From NCBI RefSeq assembly GCF_963662255.1, contig NC_085052.1:14173151-14237150 (forward strand): a DNA stretch of 64,000 bases, written 5' to 3'. This document shows, one piece after another, positions 36,565 to 48,500 of this stretch. A model generated the notes under the pieces. That model was not told the DNA's origin and searched no databases. It saw only the letters and a list, made by a program, of their open reading frames with translations. Positions within the stretch are counted from its first letter, which is position 1; the number at the start of each line of letters is the position of its first letter. A program made the translations under genes and the position numbers. The stretch comes from Cinclus cinclus. Taxonomy: Eukaryota; Chordata; Aves; Passeriformes; Cinclidae.

Positions 36565-39500
36565 CTGGAACCAGAGCAAAGTTGGGGATCCTGGTTAGGT
36601 GACAGCTGCTGGGAGAAGTGGCCAAGAGCTACAGCACAGACCATGGCAGGGGTCCGAGTCCTGCCTGTGACTTGCATCAGGCCCAGGTTTGCAGTCCTGT
36701 CTGGACTCAGCCCTAAGTGGTCCTCAAACTTGTGACCTGAGGTTCTCCCAGGTGAATGTTCTCCTGCCACTGCTCTAAGAGCCTTCTACGCACAATTGCA
36801 ACATAACCCTGCAATCCCTGCCCCGACACCACCCCACAGGAGCCCTCCACAAGTCACTTGTGGCCTGAAACTGCAGTAGCAGCTTTCCCCACGATGTGAC
36901 AGGTCCCAGCGAGGCTCAGGGACAAATCCTGCACAGATTAGTGCTGCTCTCAGCTCAGGGCACTGCCTGCACTGCAGGAACCCACCGAGAGCAGAGGTCT
37001 GAGCTCCTCCAGGGCCAGGCGCACGAAGTCGCAGTGTGCCTCGGCATAGCCCCGCACGCAGCTGGCAAACAACTCCTTGGCAAAGCGCAGGAACTTGGGC
37101 AGCTCATCCAGCAGCTGGGCATTGAGGGCCTCGTAGTTGTTGCGAGCTGACTGCAGCTCCTCCAGCGTTCTCTTGTCCTTCAGTTTGTCTGCTCGCTCGG
37201 TGCAGTTGTGGAAGTCGAGGAGTTTGTCGAAGCGTTTCTGCACCAGCTTGTGAGGCCCTGCAAACATGCTGAGCAGCTGGCTCAGGGGCGAGCTCACCAG
37301 CCGCTCCGTCCGCTCTTTCTGGTGGGCAGAGGTGCAGTGAGGTGAGACAAGGTGCTCTCTCCCACTGTGAATGCCAGCAGCTCACTCTACATCACACAGC
37401 CTCCCCAGGACAGCATAGTGACTGTCTCCTGTTGGCACCCACTGGAGCTCCAGAGGTCCCTTCCAACAGCAATTATTCTATCATGTTACATAACTGTGGG
37501 TAACTCTATGTGAAGTACCTGAACCACTAGCATAAAGACCTGCAGCATTTCAGGTACGGCTGAAAAAAATATATATCTAACAGGCCTAGTCCTAGTCCTA
37601 AAATGCCAGGCATAAAAGCTCTCAAGTGGGCAGAGCTGAGCAGGAATGCTCACAGCTCTCCCAGGTTACCCTCCCTGCACCCTCCAGGGTGGGCCTCAAA
37701 GGGGCACAGCCTCACTCACAAAGCTGGAGAAGAGCTGGTCGCTGATGAGACGATTCACTTTCTGGAACTGGTCCAAGTCCCCACTTCCCTTCTCTGTGCA
37801 CAGGTCCCACATGCTCCCTGCTGCCAGTGCCTTCATACAAGCTGACTCCTGAACCAGAGAGACACAGCTGAACCACACTTGCTGCCCAGAAGGGGCTCCC
37901 AGGGCAGCCCCGAGCACCCAGCCCCAAGAGAGCTGAGGCAGGAGCTGCGGGCAGAGGCAGTGCAGGGTCACACCATGCAGACAGGAGGGGCAGGGCATGG
38001 GAAGCCCCACAGGCTCAGCATCACACCCAGACTGGCTCACCCGGACATGCTGCAGGTACAGGGAAAGGTCCCGGATGAAGGACTTGATCAGACGCTCCTG
38101 CATCCGGAAGTTCTTCTCTGTCTCTTCAAAGGCTTCATCCTTTAGCTGTGAGAGAAAGTGTTTCAAGGAAGGTGATGCAGGACTTCACACCTCGCAGACT
38201 GCAAGATGTGGGGCCCTCCTGCCCACAAGCTGGACAGCAGAGATAGGTGGTTCAGTCCCTAAGCTCATTCTGCCTCGCTGGCCTGGATCAGAGCTGCATG
38301 GGGGGAAGGGGTGTGGAGGGACAGCAGATACATCTGGAGAACACTGCAGGGTTTAAGTGCACCTGATACACAGTACCTGGGGTGCAAAGCCTGTGAGATG
38401 CTTGAGGTGGCTGCTCACACGGTTGGATTTCTTGATGATAGAGTGGAAGTTGAGCTTGGAGATCTTCTCCATGAGGCTATCCTCATCCCCTTTTCTATAC
38501 TTCAGCACTAAAGAGATTGATACATAAATCAAACCCCTTGTAAGCACAAACACCCATGTCTTACAATGCCTTGTCAACAATCACCTTGTTAGTTCTCTTC
38601 TTCCTCAAGCCTTTGTAGTCCCAAGAACCCCACATATCACTACAGAATGGCTTGGGTTGGAAGTGACCTAAAAATCATCTAGTTCTAACCTCTCTGCCAT
38701 GGGCAGGGACATCTACTAGACCAAGCTGCTCAAAGCCCCATCCAGCCTGGTCTTGAACACTTCCATGGGTGGGGCACCCACAACTTCTGCAGGCAGCCTG
38801 ATCCAGTGCCTCACCACCCTCACTGTAAAGACTATTTCCTTATATCTAATCTAAATCCTCTCACTTTAAAGCCATTATCCAGTCCTATCACTACATGTCC
38901 TTGTAAAATACCGTATCATAACCTCCCATCCCTTCCAGCACTGTGCCACCTGTTTGGTTCTTGAGACATCTAACAGTTTGTAGACAAACCATTCAAGCTC
39001 TTCCACAGATTATGCAGAGTGCCAGCATAAAATGACATAGGAAATGGGGTACAATAGTCCCTGGACATACAGAAGGTGTCTATATTGCTTCTTTAGCAAA
39101 TATTACAGGCAAGCAATAGTTACAGGCAACCTATGTCACCTCAGCTTCAGTGGGGCTATAAGGAAAGACTGAAGTTTAAGATTTGCATGAACCAGGGGCT
39201 TCCAAGGGAAAACGGGGAGGGTGGCCAGCAGGTATCAGAGGGAGTAATTTTCTCCCTCTGTTCAGCCCCAGGGAAGCTACACTTGGGTACTATGTCTGGT
39301 TTTGGTGCCTGAAGGCTATGAGAAATATGGGAGAACCACAGCTTCTAATCCACAAGGAGAGCTGGGGGAGCCAGGTGGGCTGGACTGAGGAAGCAGAGGG
39401 GAATCTGCTCACAATTAGCAGTTACTTGAAGGGCAGTTACAAGGGTGATGGGGCCAAGCTCCCCTGAGCAGCGAGAGTTCCTCTGTGACCGTGGTTGCCA

Positions 39501-42500
39501 GCTAAGGCTCAGTGGCCAGCAGACACCAGTGCCAGCACACCCCCTCCTGTCTCTCTGTGCCCAGCTCCTCACCCAGGTCCTTCCGGCGCTTGTACTCGTT
39601 GATGTTGACGTTGATTTCTTTGACTGCGAGGACAGCAGCTGTGAGTGGTGCCTTATCAGGGTGAGCCTCAGGGGTAGCACTCAGCAGCTCCATCAGCAGC
39701 AGTGGGTACCGCATCACCCTCTGCACTGGCTTGATGAGGAAGGAGCCCAGGTTAATGTAGTTTGTGCAACCCCTGGTAAGTCAGAACAAAGGAGTTGTAT
39801 CAGGTGTCAGTCCAGCTGTCACACACATTCTGCCCCCTCAAACCAATGCCAACCAGACCCAGAACTCCAATGCCTCCAAATCCACCGTACTCCCTAAGTC
39901 AAGCCAACCTTATGTCCAAATTCACTGCACTCCTGAACTCCTGGTGCTCCCAGATCAACCCCAGGTTTCTGCTCCTCACTCACTCCAGGTGATACGTCCC
40001 AGGCAGGATCCTCTTCATTACCAGACCCACCATGAAATCCCACGCAGGCAGAGCCTCACACTTGCCAGAGAGCCACTTGTTTCTCATGTTGTTCCACCAA
40101 CCAACTGCCCAGATCTGCCCCCCAGTGCAGGACAGACAGACTGCAGGACTGCAGTCAGTGTAGGGCTTTCCTGCTCCTTGGGTCTGAGGGCTCCCAAATC
40201 CTGTTTCATGCCCAAGACTTCCCCTCACCTCATCACTTGTCCTGCTTGCCTGTGCAGCCCACCCACTACTTCTGCTGCAGTCATGCCACAGACACCACTC
40301 TCCTCCCAGTCATGCCTCCACAAGGCATTGTTAGGGCACCCCAACATGCACCCAGCCTGTGGCAGAAGGTTAGTTACAAGGGAATGGCCAGACCAACAGA
40401 CAGACAAGCAGGGACTAAGAGGAAGTACTCACCATTCACTGTACAGGCTCCTGCCGGCCCACAGAGTGCCAAAAAAAGCAAAGAAAAGCAAGGGTTAATG
40501 GGGTGGCAGGTGTGCAATCCCACAGCCAGTGTCTGTGCCCTGCCAGTGAGACTGCCAAGGCAGAGGGCAGCCCTGTCTTTCCAGAGCAGCCATCAGCACT
40601 GCCAGCTCCCAGGGCAGTTACCTCCACAAGTTGGAGCCCTGGTACTCGCTGAGCCAGGCAAAGCAGCTCCTTCCACAGCAGCCATGGTGGCTCAGGGTTT
40701 GGGGAACAGGAACCCTCAGTCCAGGACATGCCACCTTCTCTACACATTGATGGCTTCTATGCAGATTTTAAGGGGGTCTACAGGTTTCCCAGCATGTGTG
40801 TGTTGGGGTGGGAGGCCATTTGAACCCAGAGCCTGGCCAACTATGCAATGCCACCTTTGGACCCTCTCCAGTCACCACCTGAACTGTCTAAACCCTGCTG
40901 ACAGGGGGCAGGGATGTTGGCAACTCATCCCCCTATCCCAGCCTGTGGCTGTCACAGCCAGAGACTCAAACCTGAGGCTATCCAGCAGGTCCAGAAGTAG
41001 TTTCTGCAACTTCTCATCCTTCTCATAGGTTTCCAGCAGCGAAATGGCCTCATCATGGTTCTGGCAATACACCCTATAGACACTCTCCAGCTCTGCACGC
41101 TGTGTTAGGAACACTGGCCCTGCAGATGCAGCAAAGTAGCACTTCAGTGTCTCCTGGTCCCCAGCTACCTCCAAAAACACTGGTGTGTCTCTCAATAAGA
41201 CATCCAGTGTCCCCATTCCACACACACGGGTCAAGAAGACAGTGCTACTACAGTAATGCATGACCCCTCTTCATCACCCACCAATACAGAGAGCTCAATC
41301 AATCCAGGTCTCCCAGAGGGAGTAGTCACAAGAGCCACAGAGCAAAGGCACAGGCAGCCCAAGGTGTGAACAGCTCAGCCTGGCAACACTTTGGGGCAAA
41401 GGGCCATGGACAGCCATAGCATAGAGACCCCTGGGGCAACACAAGATATCCTTGGCTTCACTGTTGGACTGATGAGAAAGCCCAGTCCCAGTGATCCTCT
41501 CCCACCATTTAAACTGTTATGCCCTGCCACTAGCAATGCCCATTCCAGCCTTTTGAGAAAAGGTAACAGCAGAATTCATACCGATGGCATCTGAAGCCTC
41601 CAAGGTGGACAGCAGCTGCTTGGAGAAGTTAATTACCATGTTGATGTTTCCAAAAAGGCCCTCAAAGTCTATGTTTTGCATCTAGTGAATGGGAAAAGAG
41701 ACTTCCTGGATGGGGAACACGTCCCAGTTAGACTTAACAACCCCCCATTGCCCTCCTGCAACCCATCAGTCCTCAGCTTCACAGCAGTCATCTGGTGTGA
41801 CCTCTTATCACTGTGACTCCTGTATACATTCCCTTGTCCCCCAGTGCACTGAAACTCTCATTCCTTGTGTCTACCACAGCGTCCTTCTCTCTCCCAGCAA
41901 AAAATTCCACCCCTGCCTCTGCTCACCTGGCTTTCTCTTTTTCCTCCCACTAAAACAGTCCCCATGCCAAGACACCGTAACTTATTTCTCCTGTCAATGA
42001 ATTTAACCTATAACCAAATGAAGAGAAACTTTTCTTGCCCCTCCCCCCCCCCCCCCCCAAAAAAAATCAATCTGTGCTACTTGCTGCCAGGTCTCACACT
42101 TCCAGCAAGGAAGAGGATCCAGCAGGATCTCAAAGCAGATGGGCTTATTGCAACAAGCTGTGGAAACCACCCTCCTCCCCTCGGAACAGCTTTAATTTCC
42201 TCTATGGGTTCCTGTGCTGCATTGTCAGCTCTGAGTACTAAATGGACTCAGTACCCTCCCTCCAATCCACCAATGCTGCACCAAGGCTTCCCCTCCTTCC
42301 CCAGCTCCTACCTGTGCCTGCTGCAGGGGCACCATGATCCTCTCCACACACATCTCCAGGTCTCTGATATAGTCCCGCTCTGTCTGGAGTAGCTCCTCGA
42401 TAACCTTGGCCCTCTTCTCCAGCATCCTTTGCTCTGCGCTCTCAGTGGTGGCCGAAGATGACTCCAGGGATGGTGTCTGGGAGGACAGGAGAGTCATCTC

Positions 42501-45500
42501 TGTAAGGCAGATAAGGGAGATTAGCATGCTCCAGCAAGGATGCAAGGACAGGAGACAAACGGCACCTGAACTGCTACGCATATAACCTGTGAGACCGAGA
42601 AACAGCACTACTGAGAGTCCAAGGGCCTTTCCAGAGGGGCCATCCCCAGGGCTGCTCCCACAGCCCACCCTCGCAGCACCAGGAGCGCCGCAAAGCCCTG
42701 GAAACAAACCTGCTCCACACGGTCTGCCGGCCGGGCCCGGCTCCTCTCCCACCCCGCGCTCCAACTCCGCGGCCCCGGGAAGCTGCAGACACGGAGGGAA
42801 GTCCCCGCTAGGCAATGGCGGCCGCCCCTCCCTCAGGCTGCCGACGGGGTCTCCATTCTCCGGGCCCGGAGCATTTCCATCTCAATGGCCGCGGAGGGCC
42901 CCGGGCGCTGCAAGGGTGCTGCCGCAGGCAAAGCCTGGAGCTGGATCCCGGCCAGCGGGGCCGGCCCGCCCGCAGGGCCCGGGGCTGCGGGCCACCCTCC
43001 TGGGCCGCCTCTCCTCCTGGTTTTCTGTGCCACCTGCGGCCCCGGGCCGGCCCAGCCCCCTCCCGCTTCCATTGGGACATTTCATCTCCCCGCGGATTCC
43101 GGGGCCCCGCCGCTCTCGGCCCCACCTGCCTGCCTTTAAAAGGCTGTGTCCTCGGACCGAAACCACGGCCTCGGGGCTCCCCCCCCCACTCCCCGACCCC
43201 CGCCGAGGCCAGGAACACTGGGGTTTCCCCCATTTCGGGGCAGCACGGAGCCCCTTGCAGCGCCAGCCTGCCTCGGGTACCCCGTTTCACGTCAATTCCA
43301 CAAATGCGCCGTCTGCTATGGAGCCCCAGCTGCCCTCCAGCAGCAGAACTATTTGTAGAGCTGCAGACATGCCCCAGCTCAGGCGTTTCTAGGAATGTTT
43401 TTGCAGGACAGGCGCTTTCAGATCTCCCTGACCTCTCCGGTGACAGCGTCAGACAGCAGAGGCTCAGCCTTGCTTTTAATCTCAGGGACACCTGAGGGCA
43501 GGATTTGGGACTTATCCTGGTACCACAGCCCCAAGGGACCCCATGCTCCCAGTCCCTTCTGTCCAGGTGCTGGGCAGGCTGCAAGCAGCCCCCGGCCGCG
43601 CTCTGTGGGATGATGGCAGTACCCAGCACTGCAGCATGAAACATGGGATGGGAAAATTGCTGCCCAGCCTAAGCATCCTGTCGACTGCTCCCCCAGGCCA
43701 GGGTATTCACACTGAAACAACACGAGAAAGACAAGACACCCAAGCTGAGATACTGACTCAGCCCTTGATTATCTGAACCCATGCCAGCCCTTTGAGCCTT
43801 TCCCATTGCAGAGCAGCTGCAGCAGAAACCAGGAACATCAGCACCAAATAGCAAGTTCTTACAGCTACCTGGGCTGAGCATGAACCACTGTGTCTCTCTG
43901 CAGAAAGAACAAATTCAAAATCACTCCCAGTGCCAGCCTGGCAAATGGGAAACCCAGCTGAAGCACAGATGCCCTCATTGTGGGGAGGAAGATACTTGTC
44001 TCTCTAAGCTGGCATCTCTGCTGCCCTGCCTTGAAATCTAGCTTGGGGAGAGGCAAAGCAACCAGTTCCATGGAGGAAGATTCAGTGACACAACCAGCAC
44101 TACATTTAGTAGGCAATCACCGGGAAGAAAAGTCTTCACTGATTCCTACTGGCAAGTATCCTTCAGACTAACCCCATCAGAGCCTATCTTGGCTTTCCAA
44201 CACTCTGCAGTGATAAACTTTATCAACTCAAATGCAGCAGGAACCTGCAAGGAGGGTCTTGGAGCTGATGCTGGGTTTAACTGGTTTTGCTCTTTGCGTT
44301 TCCACAGCATCTGCAAAGTCTCAGCAGCAGACTGGGCCCTGCTCTGCAAGGTCCTCCACAAACACCCACAGGGATATCCCTAGACACAGCACTCAGACAC
44401 CGAACAGGGTATGAGCAGAAAAATGTACAGGAGGGACAACTAAACACCATGATAATAGAGTCAGCAGGTCTCTGTGGCTCAGAGACTTAATGAAATAATA
44501 ACAAATGAGTTACTTTAAAGAAGGCATGGCATCTGTTTTACAGGAGAGCAAGCTCAAGCAGGAAGGCAGCCTGGAAGAAACAGGAAGGTGTTAATTTGCA
44601 ATGGAAACAGGTGTGTGAAACCCAGAGGGGGTGGGTGGGTGGGATGATACTACTGCACCGGGTGGGCTGGGAAGAATCTTGAAGATAAGCCAAAACCACA
44701 GCCAGGAATGACCCATACAGCAGCATTTGGGAAAACAAATGGAAAAGATTGCATTTGCTTTGGTCAAAGAACAGGATTTTATATTTAGCCCCAGGCAAAA
44801 TGACACCACATTAAGTTTTGTACAGGATACTTCGTGAGTTTAGTGCACCACTGAATAACCCTGCTGTGCTCCCAGCCTTAGCCATAGCTAAATTGCAGTC
44901 ATACCATGTGTTTGGCTCCAGCTCCCCAAAACAGAGCTGGGGATGCCCAGCACTGCTGGCAAATGCAGCAGCTCCCCACGCTCTATCAAGCAAACCCCAG
45001 GCAAGTAAATCTAGGTCAGGCCCTTACAGAAAGTACCCTGTGGCAAGGATTCAACCCACACTTGTGAGATTGCCAGCTCCATGACACCCTTCTTTGGCAA
45101 GACCTAAATCCCTGCCTGTGGAAGGGAAATTAAAACTTTCCCTGCACAGATTTTAAGCCCACAGCAGTCATCAGCTCAGCCTGATTCACCTGATGCAATG
45201 CTGGGCATTAGTTCTATCCACTTACACTGTACCAGTATTTGCATGATTTTAAACACTCATACAAATGAATTCTCCTCTGGCCTTCTTGCTCTTTCTGAAA
45301 ATTTCAAGATTCCTTCAAAGACAAGGCTATATTGCAGTCAAGTCTCCTAGAACTCTTGTTGTTTATCACTAGTCCAGCATCCTCCTTCAGCAATGAACTC
45401 GAAGTTGTCCTACTTATTTCCAAACACAGCTTAAAATATGCAAATAGAGAATTTATTTGTAATATTTGGCTCTTATATCTGACCAATATGTATTACTTAG

Positions 45501-48500
45501 TGTTTGTTTCTGATGCATTTAGAAACTCTCACTTTTTGTATTTCATACTATCTCCATTAATTGTCACGAATTTCTTTTTTCCTGTTTGTCACACATTCTT
45601 GTATGTCTAATAGCAGCTTTCCCAAAATAAGGCTTATTAAGCAATTAACTAAACCCACCAATTTCACAGCTGTGAATTTTGGTCATCTAGTAAGTATTTT
45701 TTAAACACATCTCCATTTTACTCCACAGATTTTCTATTTACATATTAACTTTCAATTTGATTCATCATGCCCATCAACTTTGGAGATGCTAAGACATACA
45801 CCACAGCTTGAATGGGCTTTGTTGGCCTGCAGGAATATGACTCGTATTTTTAATGAAGCCACCAAATTCCAATCCAGTGACAAACTCATGTTTACCCATG
45901 ACACAGTTGCCAAACAGGCATTCAGAAATACATTTCCAAAAACAATGTTCTCAATTACAATTTTCAGAGATTCAGATTCTGTTCTCCTGTTTCTCCTCGA
46001 TTTTGATGGTCTGAGCTTCCCAAGAGCACCTGCTTTTGAGCTTTGCTAGCACCCCTGCTGGACCCATGTAGGAGATCCAACAGCAGCTCCTAACCCAGCC
46101 CTGGCAATGAGGTGTGAAGATGGAGCACACTCCCACCTCTGCCCTTCCTGGGGAGACTGATTTGCTATTGCAACCACATGGCTCATCCTCCTGGTCTGAG
46201 AAACGCCACCGTCATCGACTTTCTTCCAATGAACAAAAGCTTTGAATTGTTATTACCCCGTCTCCTAGTGGGAGTACACACATGCAATTAGAGGTTTTCC
46301 CTGCCCCACTCGGGAAGCAGAGCTGACCCACAAAGACCAGATCCAATGGGATGCACGTCCAGCACGCTGCAGGGCTCACCCCAAGGTCTGCATTGCCCCT
46401 CAGCTGCTCCTCCCCAGCATCCTCACCTGGCAGCATCCCGCAGGCTCGGCGCTGCCCGCCAGGCGCTATCGCTACCTGCACAGGGACGTGCCGCCCATCA
46501 GCGCCGGGACAATCCCAGGAATCTCCGGTGGAGCTGCACCGAGCCGCGATGCAAGCCCGGCCCGAGCCCACAACTCAGTACAGTCAAGCAGTGACTCAGG
46601 ACAAAACAAACCAGCTGCAAATATTTGAAGTATGTGAGGCCAGGAGGGGAGGAGCCACCGCCGACCACGAGAGGGGAGGCGATGAAACTAGGGCAGGGAA
46701 TAATTAATCTGAGCAAAAGGCTAAACTCGCTGCCAGGAGCAGGATGAAACCTCTTACTCCAGACATTGGTAATACACCAGAGCTGAACAGGGGCAGAATA
46801 GGGATGCTTCTCCAGGGCCATCGGAGCGGCTTGCTGTCCCAAACGTGTCTAATGCAGACACTGCTTGGTTGGGATGTCTCCATGCCAGATAAGACCACAG
46901 CCACAGCCCCAAACAGCCTCTGGTTGCCCAGACAGCCCCATGGCATTCAGTGTGAGCAGAGGATGATTCCAACCCTGGACGCAGAAAAAAGTGAAGTAAT
47001 ATGATGGTGTAAAAGAGGTAAGCTGCTAAAGCTGAGGCAGGGCACCCACAAATGTGTAAGCAAAACCACTAATGGACAAAATAAAAGTTGAAAGTTCTTT
47101 AAAAGGATGTTCTAAATAGACAATAAAAAAAAAATAACATGAAAAGTACTGATGAAAAATCTGTCCTACATCTGTGCTTCAATAAAGACAGCAAATATAT
47201 AAATGAACATAGAAAGCCAGATAATAGATTAACAGATGCACCAGGAACTCTGAAGCACAGAAAAATAAGAAAAGAAAGACATCAAGAAAAATCCATGGAT
47301 GGTAAAATTCAGTTTTCATCTTGTAAATGAGGAAATAAAAATGCTACTTTATAATGGACCTTTATTTCTATCCAGGACAAATGAAACCCTACAACGATAC
47401 AGTCCCACAAGTCGGCAGAGAGAATAGGATTTTTGGCAAACCTGGCAAAAAGACAGAACAATACAATACATTTTCTGCTTATTTCTTCTAAAAAGAAAAA
47501 TAAAAACATCCTTGAAAATCCACTGCCAGTGGAGTGAATACTATCCAGAAAAGAAAGCATTTCTAAACAGGTTCTCCAGAGACTGTATTTAGTTAACCCC
47601 CTATAATAAAGTAAATGGAAAATCACTGCTGTCATACAGAGAAGTGAAGATCAATTCAACAGGATCACAAATAAAGATGAGGCATATGAGTCACTGAGTA
47701 ATCCAGGGTACCCTGAATAAGATGGAGTTATTCAAACCAAGCAGGTTTAATGCAGACAAATGTATTAATGTATTCATGGGAACAAGAAACGCAGCCACAT
47801 GCAGGATTGTAGTCTGGGCAGTAATTTTTTGGCTTGATCAGACAAAATGAGTCTTCAACAAGAGTTCCCTGAATGTTGCAAAGGATCACTGGGGTTTTGG
47901 ACAAGGGCATAGGAGCATAGCAAGGTAAACTAGTGCTAACACCCACCCAGAATGCCTCACCCAGCTCTGAAGTACACTGTTTTAAAAGAGTATGAACTGA
48001 TAAATGAGTATCAGGAAGAATAAACACTCAAAGGTCTTCCTGTAAATCTCTGACATGGGTGTTTTAAGAGTCCACTCACTACAAAGAATTGAAGACTGAA
48101 AAATTACTTAATTACAGTACCTGCCTGAGAAGAATATCCATCAACTAAAAAGCTCTAATTTAGGAGAAAAAGGTCGGAGTTCAGAGCTGTAAGAATGATG
48201 GTGACTAAGCAGCAAAACTATAACAGGTGGGTTCTCCCGTTGATGTGTCAGGCAGTCACATCTGAGTCTTATGCCAGAAGAGGTGCTCTAACCAAGCAGC
48301 TGTCACCAAGTTACACCAGACAGAAATCTGTAAGAAGTGTGAAAACCCTGCTAACAGTAAAGATCATTTCTACTGGCTTGGAAGTATTCAAGGCAGACTG
48401 GATGGGGCCCTGGGCAACCTGATCTAGTGTGTGGCATCCTTGCCCATGGAACTAGATGCCCCTCTAGTTCTCTTCCTCCTGGCTCCCCTGCTGCCCTTTG

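Larger units (their letters stand above)
36986..42499 (-). other. DNMBP: DNMBP DH and BAR domain exons
   Basis: Exon 42312-42499 opens the DH domain with [20 protein letters not shown], the conserved region 1. Exon 39573-39772 holds the [13 protein letters not shown] helix of conserved region 3. There is no PH domain after the DH. The exons from 38507 down to 36986 encode the BAR module instead ([33 protein letters not shown]). This DH-BAR order is the family hallmark. Confidence 0.9.

Noticed and set aside
39764..41028. Two overlapping plus-strand frames (244 and 263 codons)
   Set aside because: They run antisense across DNMBP DH exons and introns, and their composition follows the introns, not a protein.
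42589..43644. Long open frames on both strands (267, 226 and 278 codons)
   Set aside because: They are CpG-island frames on both strands at once, rich in Pro/Gly/Arg, with no family resemblance.
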